Counted from the stretch's first letter, positions 34,701 to 46,307 are shown. The stretch is DNA of 64,000 bases from Allomyces arbusculus (GCA_027604705.1 JADHYV010000025.1:1-64000); one strand, 5' to 3'. A program made the numbers and translations. Notes: generated by a model not told the origin, from the letters alone.

Positions 34701-35605
34701 GCTCCTTGTCCTTGATGATAATCCCGTACACGCGCACGTGCCGGTTCTCCTTGGCGTCCTGGTAAAGCACGGCGACCGTCGGCAGCGGCGAGTCGAGCGC
34801 GATCATGGAATGCACCGTGTTCTCGCGCATTCTATTTGTAGGCAGAAATGAATGCACGCGCTATCAGTTAGCAGTTCCTCATGCAGCCAGATCGAAAGAA
34901 GCATACCGAATAGTAAATGGGCTCGGCACATCGTCGCTCGGCATGACAGCGCGCTTCTTGCCCTTATTCTGCACCGCCATTGCCGCCGTGGCCGTCGCTG
35001 ACATGCGGATACTGCCTGACTTGTCGAGCGGCACGACCTTGAGCGATCCTTGGTACAGATTGAGCCCGAGCAAGCGCGCGTGCGGGTCGACAAAGCTGAG
35101 CGGGTTCTCATCGAGCTTGCGGCCGGCCTTTTCTTCGAGCGACCCTGCCTGCTCGGTCTTGAACGCGTTGCGTGATGGGTCCCAGCTCAAGAGCGCGTAC
35201 TGAAACCGGTCGGTGCAAAGGAAAAGGAGGTCGGTCGGGCGGTCCTGCATGGCGGCGATGATCAAAATTTGAGTGAGCGGCATCTCATTGAAGGTGAGCA
35301 TTTTGGAACAAGAGTCATACCGCCGGGCGCACCAAGTGCAGCACCTGGACGCGTGCGAACAGGTTTTCGGCATGCACGAGTTCGGTACCGGTTTCGCCGA
35401 GGAGATAAATTTCGATACGTGTCGTCTTGCTACCAATTAGCGAGACTGGGCGTAAGCGACGCGATTCGCGTTAGCCGTGATCGGGTTACGGCGGCACGGA
35501 CCAGACGACCAAATTCACGTCGTTTGGGCCAGTAAATGAACCCTTTTGTGCGTGGGATACGGCCGATGGCGGGTGTGCCGTGACGAAATACGGGTTGATG
35601 GACAT
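31750..35605 (-). CDS. DDB1: DNA damage-binding protein 1 (CUL4 adaptor)
   Basis: Eight exons (minus): 35605-35502, 35429-35321, 35244-34907, 34831-34629, 34565-34463, 34389-34263, 34185-33115 and 33048-31750; 1117 aa, phases consistent, close to human DDB1 (1140). It starts MSINPYFVTAHPPSAV and spans three WD-type propellers plus a C-terminal helical domain. Family landmarks: TTRIEIYLLGETG, CWSYVDPDGTRILVGN, TNLGPITDFAVLD, GQLVTCSGAFSDGSLR, SNVNLKSTADVCTLL (at intron 7), KGAVYSLAAMPGG, VDGDMVERYLELD, and the tail KLVLDLARLH. DDB1 bridges CUL4-RBX1 ligases to substrate receptors in DNA repair and chromatin control. CPSF-A/SF3b3 relatives are excluded by the match along the whole length. Unusual donors include gtccgt and two gttcgt. 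Confidence 0.95.
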
Positions 35606-36267
35606 GGTGGTGGTGAGGTCGAATGTTGTCTGAGGGAGTCGATGGAGGCGCGGTCAGGCCGGCAGGATTCGCAGGGACGCAGCAGACGTGAAATAACTGT
35701 CTGGTGCGTCCGGATTGGCGGGACTTCACGAACAATTGGCGCGACGAGTGTTGGTGGTCGCCGTGGCTCGGCACAAATGGGCCCGATCGGACGCGTTTGT
35801 TGCCAAGTCTTGTTTGCACACGGCGCTGGTCGAATTGCACGCGTATCACCGGCACAAGCTCGAATGTAGCTCGACTGCGGTCAGTGCCGTTGGCGGGGCT
35901 CCGGGGGTAAGAGAGCTGGGATGAGAGGGAAGTCGAGCAAGCGGAAGCACGACCGGCCAGATTTGCAAGCAGCAAAACGCGGGAACGGGAATCGATGTTG
36001 CTGTCTGACGCACACACACACCCCATTTTAGTCAGGGACGGCTTCGGACGAGCACCTACCAAGCATCACCACGACACGCCGCGACACTGCGAGTCGGAAA
36101 GAGACCCGCAAAAGAACCCTGTAGCTTCTGTTCGTTGTATTGAAAGTCATTTCAGTAGCCGTTCTCCACGCCCTCAGTCTTCTCCACCCCGCACTTAGGC
36201 AAGGGCCGATGCCAACTTTAGACAGGGACCTCCTCGATAAGGAACACGACGCTTTGAGAAGAGCCCG
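35606..36267. other. Intergenic, DDB1 upstream region
   Basis: About 660 bp between the DDB1 start and the EF-hand gene stop. No coding content recognised. Confidence 0.55.
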
Positions 36268-37104
36268 TCAAAACAACGAGTCGAGCATCTTCTGGACCTT
36301 GGGATGCGCTTCACAGTGTGCCCTACCCCGACCCACCACGTTGCCGTCAGCCCAGACCCCCTTCTCGTCTCCAAACAGCGCAAAAACGTACTTGATCTGC
36401 CGCCAATCGTCCACATTCACAACCCCATCCCCATCCGGGTCCAGCGCCTGCATGATTACGTCCACGTCCGACGGCGCCGTCATGCACTCGCCGCTATTCA
36501 GTAAGTCAACCATACTGGCGACGCCCGCGCCGGAGACGAGCACGCCATTGGCCACGGGTACGTGCAGCTGTGCCGCAAAGATCTTGCCGACATCGTCCCA
36601 GGTTGCGCGCGCCACGTCGCGCTTGCGGTTCATGACCTTGATCAACGTCGCGAGCGAAATCTCGCGGTCCTCCTTGGTCGTCCCGCCCGTCAGCGGCCGC
36701 TCCAGCTTGTCGGCCAGGTCCGGGAAATAGAAGTCAATAAATTCGCGCACGTCGGTGCGCGTCACGCGCACGCCGTCCGACGAGAGGAATGCAAATGCCG
36801 CGGCAAGTTCGCCGGCGGAGAGCGTCACGGGTTGCTGGCCGAGTGCACGCAGTGCTGCGAGCCGGCGGGCCTCGTCAGCGGCCGGGTCGGTCGTCGGATA
36901 AGAAGCTGCGAGCGACGCCGACGAAACGGTGCCATCTCTGGCGTTGGTGCCTGGTGCAATGTTGGAGGTCGTCGGGTCCGAGGTCGTCGCAGAGGCAGGG
37001 TCCTCGGTGCTGCCCGAGTCTTGGTGCGTGGCCGCGTCGTTGCGGTCGACACGGACGATTGGCGGCGGGTGGGGTGCGGTTGGTTGCGATGCGGCCGGAT
37101 CCAT
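36268..37104 (-). CDS. EF-hand protein
   Basis: A single-exon 278-aa ORF from MDPAASQPTAP. The first ~75 residues are disordered (Thr/Ser/Pro). The folded part has one canonical calcium loop, DPDGDGVVNVDDW, near residue 225, and a degenerate upstream pair around LATLIKVMNRKRDV. The start of this half (VTLSAGELAAAFAFLS.. then VREFIDFYFPDLAD) looks like a lone EF-hand-pair domain of the calmodulin/centrin class. The function is unknown beyond calcium sensing. Intronless, unlike most neighbours. Confidence 0.75.
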   Translation of the reverse strand: MDPAASQPTAPHPPPIVRVDRNDAATHQDSGSTEDPASATTSDPTTSNIAPGTNARDGTVSSASLAASYPTTDPAADEARRLAALRALGQQPVTLSAGELAAAFAFLSSDGVRVTRTDVREFIDFYFPDLADKLERPLTGGTTKEDREISLATLIKVMNRKRDVARATWDDVGKIFAAQLHVPVANGVLVSGAGVASMVDLLNSGECMTAPSDVDVIMQALDPDGDGVVNVDDWRQIKYVFALFGDEKGVWADGNVVGRGRAHCEAHPKVQKMLDSLF

Positions 37105-38700
37105 GGTGGCTATGTCTCTTGTGATGAGTCGGTGTCGTGCAATCTAGTTTCTACAGCTGCAGGTTCGCAGCGACGAAGAGGGAGCCAGACCGCAGACAGA
37201 AATGTGATGGGCAAGGTGCGAGGGAGTTCGAATTTGTCGCCACACAAAAGCCGGTTCTTTTGCCCCACATCCACCGTCGCCATTCCATTTCACCGGCACG
37301 AAAGGGAACGCATGGATTGCGCGCGACGCCTTGAAGAGCTGAGCAAAGCATACACGACAGCCAGGTCGATTAGGTACGGACGACGACTATGAGAGCACCC
37401 CCGCGCCGCTTGAGGTGCTTCCCTTGCAAACGCGTGGGGCTGGCTCTTTTCCTTGACCTGACAGAAGGATTCTCTCAAGCCGACGCCCGTGCCTCAATGC
37501 ACATCCATCACATGCACCTTCAATGCTTGAGATCGCCACGACGTGCGTACGTTCGCGCGCGTGTACCGTCAACAGTCATTGAATGGATCAGCGAGATTAC
37601 TCAATAGACGCGGGTCCTTTCGCGCTCTGATATACGCCGGCTGACCGCAGGCTGGTGTTTGCCCTGATCGAAACCAAGCACCAGGTCGAAAGGCTTTGCG
37701 CGCGGCCGAGGTGCTCTTCATGATCATGCTAACAGGCGGGTTTGCCGGGCACTGCATTTCAGCATCATTCATTGGAATCGACGTGAAGAAACGCCACACT
37801 CAATGTGGTTGGTGACGCCGAGACGTACTCGATTACGCTCAGCTTGACCAAGTGCATTGGTCCTGGATACGTGTCGATTTTTCAATGACGCTTGGCAAGG
37901 TTTTGCAAGGACGCAGAATCGCACGCATTGAAAGAGGTTGCGGTCAATGGTGACCGAGTCATTGCCGAACTTGCCAAGAAGCATGGTGTCGCGCCTCAAG
38001 TCACGGTGCAGTCGCTCAAGGAAATTGATGCCGAGCTTGCTGCGTGCGAGTCTATGCTGCAGCCGCTGTAGTGTAAAAAGTGGGGCACGGGCTCGCTTTA
38101 TACTGGGTCGGACGTGTGGAAAGTGCCAAAGTATGAGCGACTAACAATCGAGGAGTTGACTTTTGTGGTTTGAGTGAGGTGGGCGACCAATAGATGGGTC
38201 TGGGTATTGAATTTTGGCGTCGCACCCCTGTAGGTGCGCATGGGCAATGATTTGCACACGATTGTGCTCTGATCTGAGCGCCACGAAATATCACCAAGGA
38301 CCAAATTGATGTTTGCTTGAGTGCTTATGTTCGTAGAGCCAAACTGGAACGTGCTAAAACAACAACTTCACGCAATTTTGCATATCTCAGTGCGGGCAGG
38401 CTGTAGAGCGCCTTTCCACCCGAGATTTGTTGGCGCCAAGGCTTCCCAACACCGTTGCAAGGAATGCGAGCAGCTCTTGTGTTGAATTTCAAAATCAATC
38501 CATGTTACAATTTTGCTGGCCCACACCCATCAGCGTTGGCTACACATCTCTGTGCGCACCCCGTCCATGGCGACTGGCACAAATCGCACCGCCAACCACA
38601 CCGTCGTGCGGAACGCTGTGGCGAGCTCGTGACGCTGCAAGTCGCGGTTTGCGGTCCTGCAGCCGAAGAGGCCAGTGCCGTTGCATTGCCCAGCCCAGGC
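37105..38700. other. Gene-poor region with one short coding-like fragment
   Basis: Lower GC than the genic parts. On the plus strand, 37911-38071 is an open segment with protein-like composition (KEVAVNGDRVIAELAKKHGV then IDAELAACESMLQPL and a stop). It follows an AG but has no partner exon that I could find. It may be the 3' exon of a lost gene. Nothing else supported. Confidence 0.3.
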
Positions 38701-38739
38701 GCGCTCGCGCGAACGCGGATTCTCATCAGGAACGACGTC

Positions 38740-39460
38740 GGGCATGGCCGCCAATTCGCGCGACCATTCCCTGAGCAGGGCCTTCAGCTTGCAAGTACCA
38801 AGTCCTTGAGTCCGAGGTGCTGTGCCAATTTGAGCAATTGCCGACACGTGGTAAACGAGAGGGTCGTCGGGTTGCACGAAAAAATCTGTCAAGAGGTCCG
38901 TGGGGCAACGCAACGTTGGGCGTCCACCTTGAGTAAATGTGCACAAACGCGAGCGCGACAACCAGCGCCGATTTTGCTGTGAACGAAATTGGGTCCTTGG
39001 ACTGCGTCTCGGCCCAATCGCCCGAGAACATGGCCTTGAAGAAGGGCGGCGCGCGAATGAGCAAGACGCGCATCACATAGAGCAGCGTTGTGATCTCATG
39101 GACCTAAAAAGAGCAGCCACACAGGTCCAGGTCGTGCAGGTACTGCAAAAAGCCATGCGATGCTGGGACAATGACAGATACCAACACATAATTGCTGTGC
39201 TTGACCACCTCTGACAAGGTCAGATCCACAACAAGATCCTTGACACTGCCATTGATGGTGAGCATTATGTCCACCAATGTCACGGCAGTCAGACCCTTTG
39301 GCGCGTTTCCGCTTAGAACCGGAACGAGACCGAGTACGACTTGAGCGCTGAATCAGGAGAGGCAGAGGACAGCCAGAATGAGAGCTTGCCTGTTGCATCA
39401 AAAGTACGCCAATTGAGATGCATGCCGTCCGTGTGTAGGAATAGCCCAACTTCCATCAAA
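38740..39460 (-). pseudogene. Broken BTB/POZ-domain gene
   Basis: On the minus strand, BTB-like pieces appear in order but in different frames: VGLFLHTDGMHLNWRTF near 39450, VDIMLTINGSVKDLVVDL near 39270, PPFFKAMFSGDWAETQ near 39030, then RQLLKLAQHLGLKDLVL near 38815. These match the start, the core helix pair and the end of a BTB fold. A frameshift separates the AMFSGDW and QLLKLAQ segments, and stops fall between the first pieces (some may be removable by an intron with donor gtatct at about 39185). The most economical reading is a decayed BTB gene. A heavily spliced live gene is less likely. Confidence 0.55.
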
Positions 39461-40485
39461 GTATTACAAGAACGATTCTTGTCAGTCCACCGATGGGCGC
39501 TTGGCGAGCCAGAGCAGTGACACTGACGATCTTGCCCTCAAACTGGTGCTGGTCAAATGAAGTAGCAATTCATGTCATCTGTTAAAAAAAATTGACATCA
39601 TCGTCCGCTGCGCACGCAAAAGAACAGCGGCCAATTAGCTTGGTGGTGTCGGGCATGGCAGCAGTGCGGCATTGGCTGAGATCCTGTCCCATTAGTCGTT
39701 TGCAACATGGTCAGTGCTGCCTTCTGTGCCTGTGCAGCAAGAGCTCAACGCCTGTGCGTCCTGACGACACGTTCTGGCCTGAGAGGAAGGGTGATTGCAG
39801 AAAGTTGGCGAATCATTTATTACCGTACGTGAACGGCTTCTTGCTGTTGCCCGCGATGTTGGAAGGATTTTGCGCTGAGACGTGTGTCAACAATGTTTAC
39901 CACTTTGTTGGCATGGTGCAAGTGTATTACTCTGAAACCCTGACATTGCATACGTACGTAACTATGTACAAGGGCTCTGCCTCTAAGCAACCAAAATCAA
40001 CAAATGTATTTGCTCAAACTGTCTTCGTGACGAAGTTCAAATTTGAGAGCATGAGCTGGTTGATGCGGGCCAAGAGTGTTGAATTGTTGCTCTGTACTAC
40101 TGTAGATGCGACCCATACCACAAAAGATCAGCGTAACCCGCCAAACCAACAGCTGCTCGTTCTGATTATAGCACGACCCTCGCATCCGTGTCAGGATTCC
40201 TTGATGTTCGGCGCCGTGAGCGTTGGCACAAGCAGCCGAGCGCAGGGAAATTAGACATCAAGGGAGCCGCCCAAGTACATAGTTGCGGTGGGATTCACGC
40301 ATGATCGACCTGCCACATCCATCCATCCGCTTTTTTTGTCGTGATCACCACGTCCATCTTGCACATCGTGACCAACAACCTCGAAGCCGCGGTACTGATC
40401 CAATCCCGCCTGTGCACCAACTCGCTCCCGTGCGCGACTTAGCGCACCTTTCTCTCCACCCTATACTGCGCTGCCCACAGACACG
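39461..40485. other. Intergenic, ~1 kb
   Basis: A 220-codon plus-strand frame spans much of it (39592-40254), but it lacks motifs, has unusual composition for this genome and no homologue comes to mind. I leave it unannotated. The end carries the uS19m promoter. Confidence 0.4.
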
Positions 40486-40755
40486 ATGCGCGGCACGCTC
40501 CCCCTCCTCCGCTCCGTCTGGCGCGGCCCGTTTGTGACCCCGTTCCCGACGCTCAAGTCCGGCGAGCCCATCAAGACGGCGCAGCGCAGTTGCACAGTGC
40601 TGCCGACGTTTGTCGGCGCCAAGTTCCTGGTGCACAACGGGAAAGACTATGTGCCCGTGAACATTACCGAGGACATGGTCGGGCACAAGCTCGGCGAGTT
40701 TGCGCCGACCAAGAAGTGGGTCAAGTTCAAGGATTCGCAGAAGAAGCGCAAGTAA
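40486..40755 (+). CDS. RSM19: Mitochondrial ribosomal protein uS19m
   Basis: A single-exon 89-aa protein. It contains the uS19 core: [13 protein letters not shown], then [25 protein letters not shown], shown here as [14 protein letters not shown] and [12 protein letters not shown], then [13 protein letters not shown] and a basic tail ending KKRK. It binds 16S-type rRNA in the head of the mitochondrial small subunit. The length fits Rsm19. No separate presequence, which is usual for this protein. Confidence 0.93.
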   Translation: MRGTLPLLRSVWRGPFVTPFPTLKSGEPIKTAQRSCTVLPTFVGAKFLVHNGKDYVPVNITEDMVGHKLGEFAPTKKWVKFKDSQKKRK

Positions 40756-41173
40756 AGCGACCAGGACGTGGTCAAGGAGGCGCGCTCGCGGATTTTGTGC
40801 GAGCTCGCTGGCAGTGCCGCGCCCGCCGGCCGCGGACCCGGCGCCGTGCCGTTCGCGCGCAATTAGGCCCCGAGATTCTGCTCGATCAATCTCGTCGTGC
40901 GCACGGTTGGTCCCCGTGAGCGCTGCCGTGCCTGCGTCGCGCATTGTCGCCCCGTTCCCGGTCGTGACGGATTTTGTGATCTTGGTGAGTGATGGGGTTT
41001 CCGTTTCCGTTTCCGTTTCCGTTTCTTTGTCGCGTGCTTGTTTTTGCGCGCCGTGTACAAATCTACCTGCCTCGTCTCTATAAACCCTTTGTTTCCATCA
41101 CGCCCAAGGTTTGATTTTCAGTTCGTTTTCAGATCACTGGTTCAGCTCAGAAAAACTGGCAGACTCTCGTCGG
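40756..41173. other. Short convergent intergenic region
   Basis: Between the stops of uS19m and EXO1. It includes a (tttccg)4 microsatellite at 40998-41021. Confidence 0.6.
40998..41021. repeat. Microsatellite (tttccg)4
   Basis: Four perfect hexamer copies downstream of uS19m. Confidence 0.9.
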
Positions 41174-43923
41174 TCAGTACCGACCTGGCCGGTACACTGG
41201 CTGCCCCGTCCGGTCCGGGGTCATGGCCGGCCACGCTGCGTCCCGCGCGACTCGTTTCGGTGGCGGTGGGACCGCATCGCCAAAGGTCGGCCGCCGGTCG
41301 CGCGAGTAGCCCGGAAACCCGGGTGGAGCACGATTGTCGCGAACAGGCGCGGGCGCGGGTGCAGGCGCCGGGGTCAGGGTGGGCGAGGCGTATTGGAACG
41401 GCTAGGTGCAGTAAGGTGAGAAGCGGAAAAGAGGAACGGGTGGAAAGAAAGGGGGGGAGGTGGAGAACGTACTTTACGCGCGGGACCGGGTGTCGACGCG
41501 GCAGATGGCGGCGCTGAGGCGCGCGCGAAAAAGGAGGTGATGGTGCTTTGTGCGGCGGGTGGCGCCGGGGTGCGGGAAGGGGTGGGCGCGGCGGTGCGGG
41601 AGGGTGTCGGGGCGGCGGTGCGGGAGGGTGTCGGGGCGGCGGTGCGGTAGGGTGCCAGAGCGGGTGCGCGGTATTGCGTGGAGGTTGGCGTGCGGGATGG
41701 CGTCAAAGCCGGTGCGCGGTAAGACGTCGGAACGGGTGGGCGCATGGGTGGAGGACCCGCCCGGCCGTGCGCACGAGCTTTCTCAGACCCAAGTGCGCGA
41801 GCCGGCGCTGGTGGCGGCGCGGCCGACGTAGTCTGCGCCGTGCGATTATACGGAGGGAACCACTGCGATGACGTTCCATTCTCCTTCTCAACGCGCACCT
41901 CGACCCGCGTCCTCGTCATCGGTACCCGCGTCGAATCCGACCCGTCGTCCTCGTCCTCGGCATCTCCCATCCCACCGCTCCACGCATCCTCCTCCTCATT
42001 ATCATCTTCCTCCACCCACTCCGCCGCGCCCGGCACCCCAAAGCACGGCGACGACGGCGGTCCAAGGTCGACCGGTGCGCATCTGGTTGGGGACGACGTT
42101 GGCGGGACGTCGAGACACGGCGACGACGGCACGACCGAAAACGCCGATGCCGTTCCGACAATCACCGTGCGCATCGGCGGCGAAGGTGGCAAGGTCGGGC
42201 GCACGCGGACGGACGGGACGAGCACGGGGCGCAGCTCCTGCTCCTGCGGCTGCTGCGGCTGCGGCGGCGGGGGCGAGAGTGAGCGCGCGAAGACGGTCGG
42301 GACGAGCACGGTCCGCAGCTCCGGCTCCGCTTCTCGCTCATGGTGCTGCTTCTGCTTCCCCGCAAAGTACGGCGACACCGACTTCTTCTCCTGCACCTTG
42401 GGCGGCTGGATCACGAGCTCGTCCTCGAATTCCTGGACCACGTCTACCGCGTACATGTCGTCGTCGTCGGCCGCGTACTGCGGCGACGGCGATGCGGTCG
42501 ACGTGCCGCGAGACGACGAGGAAGAGGACGAGGAAGAGGACGAGGAAGAGGACGAGGAAGAGACGGTGTCACGGAACCCGCCGAACGCGGTCGCCGGGAC
42601 CGCCGATCCGTGCGGTGCCGCCGGGGGTGCGGGTGCCGGTGCGGCCTGAAACGAGTGACTTCTCGAGAGCGGGCGCGCGAGAACGCGGTTCGCTGCAGTC
42701 GCGGTGACCGCCGGGCTCGGGGCCGGTTTCACGACCGGCGCCGCACCAGCCGGCTGGAACGCGGACGGCATCGATCTCGTGCGCTGCACCGTGCGCGGCA
42801 ACGAGGCCGCCAATGGCGGCACTTCCCACGCTACCGCATCGCGCCTGCGCTCTTTGAAAAACCGGTGCAGCGGTCTCACCGCGCGGTGCGCGGCATGGGT
42901 CACCGGGTCAATCGCGCCGACCGCGATTGCGACCACCATGCGTGGGTCAATGTCAGCGCCGAGATAGTCTGGCGCGTCCTCGTTCGCGTCGTTCCAGGGC
43001 CGCAAATGCACGAGTTTTTGGGATCGCGGGCAAAACACGCGCTGGTGCAGAAACGTGCGCCGCGCCATTTCGAATCGTGCGGCATAGTCGGTCGGGATCG
43101 GCTTGTACTCGGTGGCCGCAATGCGCAGGACCGATCGCAAAACGGTCGAGGGTGAATACTCTTTGGCGCTGATCCCCGTCGCGCGCTGCAATAGTTTGGC
43201 CGCCGTCTTGAGCCCGACGCGCGGGAGCGACGGCAAATAGTCGCACCCACCGAGAATGCACCAGTCGAGGAACCGCACCGTCGGCCAGCGGACCAGGGAG
43301 ACGGGTTGCTTCACGTCGGTCGTGAGGCGGTTTCGGTCGAGTAAGGTCGCGTGGCCGTCGGGGCTAAGTTTCACGAGGACCCGGCGCGCACCAAAGACGA
43401 GCAGGTCCGAATCTTCAGTGAGGACTGCGTCAACATAACCGCTGCGTTCGAGGAACGCCAGTTGCGCGTCGGCCTCGTAGGGCGCGACAACGTGCGGCAC
43501 GTCAAGTTCCATGCAGAGCGAAATTAACGCCTGGACCATGGCAGGGGTCACGGAAATGCACTGCTTGAAGAGCGGTTCGGCGTCGGCGTGCTTGCCCGCG
43601 GCCACGAGCGCGTGCGCGCGCTGGCGAGCATCGGCGCGACGGGCTGAACGGTCGGCATTAGTGCTGGCCTTGAGCGGAAGCGGGGCGCCGTCGAAGACGA
43701 CGACGGGCGTGATGCCGTGCTGGCGGAGGAGTAAAAGGCGGTTGCGGCAGAAGCTGAGGTACTTGGTGGTCGGGCGGCCGAGGGCCAGGTCGGGCGCGCA
43801 GGCGTGGGCCGCGCGGTGCAGCCAGGCAAAGGCGTCGACGGCAATGGCGCGCCCGCGGAATTGCGCGAGGTGGACTTGCTCGTGGATATCGGCGAGCAGC
43901 GGGAGCAGGCCCGGGATGCCCAT
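41174..43923 (-). CDS. EXO1: Exonuclease 1 (Rad2/XPG family) with PIP box
   Basis: Exons (minus): 43923-41473 and 41401-41174; 892 aa. The N-nuclease domain starts MGIPGLLPLLADIHEQVHL, typical of EXO1, with YLSFCRNRLLLLRQHG and VVFDGAPLPLK. The I-domain is YEADAQLAFLE then DAVLTEDSDLLVFGARR; the helix-hairpin segment is GGCDYLPSLPRVGLKTAAKL. Residues beyond about 350 are disordered, with a 17-Ser run and AAPTPSRT repeats. A canonical PCNA-binding motif QSTITSFF lies at about residue 792. Splicing adds a proline-rich tail ending VYRPGRY. EXO1 degrades 5' ends in mismatch repair and end resection. FEN1 is excluded by the length and by the EXO1-type start. The second exon is inferred from frame and splice sites. 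Confidence 0.92.
41580..41660. repeat. 24-bp coding tandem repeat in EXO1
   Basis: About three copies of a 24-nt unit encode the octapeptide RTAAPTPS on the minus strand. Flanking degenerate copies (RTPTSTQY, RAPALAPY) suggest older expansions. Confidence 0.75.
42511..42565. repeat. Purine-rich 12-bp repeat encoding poly-Ser in EXO1
   Basis: Alternating gaggaa/gacgag units on the plus strand read as tcc/tct/tcg serine codons on the minus strand. They give an uninterrupted run of about 17 Ser in the disordered part of EXO1. Confidence 0.8.
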
Positions 43924-44358
43924 CTTTGGCGGACGCCGACGAGATGTGCGATGCCACACACGCGATGGGCCGTCGAAATTCGGTGCGCGGGAGGTGCGCG
44001 GGCGCGGAGCGTGGGGTGCGGGAGGGTTCGGGCACCGCGCCGCCGCTTGATATTTCTGTCGTTGGCGTCGGCGTCGAAGATTGCTTGGGGTGTCCGCCGC
44101 GGCCGGCGTCGTGGTGGTCGCCGTGGCCGTCGAGTCGGTGTCGCCCCGAAAGTGGAGCCACTCGTGCGGTGAGCGCGCGACTCTCCGTGCGGTGGATCGC
44201 CTGCGTGGCGGCCCCGCGCAGACCTGACGGCCGTGGCATGAGCATGGCGTGACCGCGAACACGACGACCCTTGGATGTCGGGGCATCACATCCATCCCCT
44301 GCTTTCGCGGCCGCCAAGGCCGTGTCCGACACTCGTCCTCGTCCTCCGCGCCACTGCC
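43924..44358. other. Divergent promoter region, EXO1 / unknown gene
   Basis: About 435 bp between divergent starts. In-frame ATG 44275 of the plus-strand gene lies within it and could be the true start there. No defined promoter motif seen. Confidence 0.5.
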
Positions 44359-46307
44359 ATGGCCCGCCCGCTGCCCAATGCCGCAGCACAGCCGTGGGCC
44401 ACCACCACGGCCATGAGCACCAGTCCCGGTTCCGCGCGATCCGCACCCTCCACTGGCATTGCAGCCGCAGCTGCGATGATGCCCGCGTCGTCACGCCTGC
44501 GCCGCGCCAGCAACCCGCCCGTCCCGTCGCCGTTGTCGCCGCACGGGACCTCTCCGTCGCCCGTTTCGACCCCGTCGGCGACCCACCGCGCGCGCACCTC
44601 GACCGTGCTCGGCCCTGGCTCCGATCCACCACCGCTGCCGACAACCCGCCCGGTCCGCCTCCGCATCCACGCCGCCGCATCCGGTGCGCTTGCGCTCGCT
44701 GCCGTCGACCCGAGCGCGCCACGGGACCAAGTCGCCGATGTCGCGGTCACGACGTGCCGCGCGCTCGATGCCGATCCCGGCGACTCGGATTTCGCGACAG
44801 CTGTGACGGGGCAGTTGGTGCGGTCTGGATCCATTTCCGGATCGGGTTCCGCGAAACCCGGCGCGCTGGTCTTACTGCCTGACGGGTCAGAGCTCGACGC
44901 AGCCGCATGGACTGCGTACCTGCACGAATGGCACGCGAACCCCGGAATGCCTGACTTGCCGCTGCTCGTGTTCGCGTGGCCCGTCCCGCCCGCGGCACGT
45001 ACCTCTCCCGTGGCCTCCTCCACGTACCCGGCACCACTTCCTGCCAGTACCACCCCACCCGCAGCCACACCGCCAACCGCATCCATGTCCTCGTCGACGC
45101 TCTTACCAGACCAGGTCGACCCGATCGCCGCTGCGGGACCATGGGCCCAACTGCGGGTGCAGGAACGCGCCGCCGCGGCGTTGGGCGCGCACTTGGATCC
45201 GTTGCTCACGGCGGTGCGCGAGGCCATGGATCGTGTTCGCACGGCGTCGGATGCAGTCACGGCGAGTGTCGCGCGTGTGAGACTGGACTTGGATCTGTGG
45301 TCTCGTCTGGCCGTTAGTGAGGGCCGAACGGTCTTGGACGATGCGGTGGAGAAGGTCGCGGTCGAGGAGATGCGGCCGGGACAGGTGTTGGCGGGGTTGG
45401 TGAGCGTGCAAGGTACTTGCGCTCTTCCCTTGATTTACCGCGTGAAAGCGTTCATGTCTCACTTTTATCTTTCCCGGGAACAGACCGCATCCGCAACTAC
45501 GCCAGCCAACTCGACTCCCTGCTGCACCCCATCCGCGACACCCTCAGCCCACCCCCGACACTCACCACGCGTGCCTCTCTTCGCTCCAACCCATTTACGA
45601 CTCTCGCCGACATTCATGCCGCCGTCAGCACCAACCGCGCCCTGATCGCGCGCTTCACCGATACCGTTCTCGCACGCACGCGCACCCGCACGTCCTGGAC
45701 CGACCCGCTGCGGCGACTCACGGACCTCGTCACATTCACCGACGTGGAACGCGCGAAACTCGATGTGGTCGCCAACCGGTGGCGCGCGCGGCACGTGCCC
45801 GCGAGTGTGGCCCGGGTGATGGAGCGGGCGCGGCGCGAGGCGTGGCGCGGGGTCGTAGCGCGGGTCGACCGGGTGCTTGGCGAGAATGGGCAAAGGGAAG
45901 AGGAGGGTGGTGGGGATGACGCAGGCCAAATCGTCGATGCGTGGACGACGGTCTTGGACTCGGACTCGGTGGATGTGGATGCGGCGAAACCGATTCGCGC
46001 GGTCTTGGCCGCGTCGGCGGTCGCGCTGGCCAAGGTCGCTGAGGAGGTGGTGGCGGCCGTGGACCCGTGGCGCGTGGGGCTCGTTGCATCGCCGGGGGTG
46101 GCGAGAACGGGTGGCGATCGGATGTTGGACCCGACGGTCGTCCGATTGCTCGAGCAGATGGAGGCGCTCCTGTCCGTCGAGACGGGGGTGAGGGGACCGC
46201 CAAGGGGAGAGAGGGCGGTGCAGAGTGTTGATGCGTGGCAGCGACGTGTGGATGCGTTGAGCGGTGCGTTTGGGATGGGGATGGGAGCCGGATTGGGAAA
46301 TACATGA
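44359..46307 (+). CDS. Unrecognised helical protein, two exons
   Basis: Exons 44359-45412 and 45484-46307, with a 71-nt phase-1 intron; 625 aa. The first ~105 residues are Ala/Pro/Ser-rich. Residues about 105-225 could be a ubiquitin-like fold (VRLRIHAAASGALALA, then GALVLLPDGSELD, then LPLLVFAWP). The remainder is helical with coiled-coil character (LRVQERAAAALGAHLDPLL; then TVLDDAVEKVAVEEMR and IRNYASQLDSLLHPI). A ubiquitin-like domain followed by helices is reminiscent of Atg11/FIP200-type scaffolds, but the match is weak and I do not assign it. Start choice: M44359 over M44275, because the upstream 28 residues are low complexity. Confidence 0.6.

Noticed and set aside
39592-40254. 220-codon plus-strand ORF
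   Set aside because: No motif, composition unlike neighbouring proteins, no supporting splice or promoter pattern; likely a chance frame.
41374-44295. 973-codon reading of EXO1 (upstream start, unspliced end)
   Set aside because: The EXO1 family begins at MGIPGLLPLL (43923), and a gtacgt..ctag intron replaces the unspliced tail with a longer coding exon.
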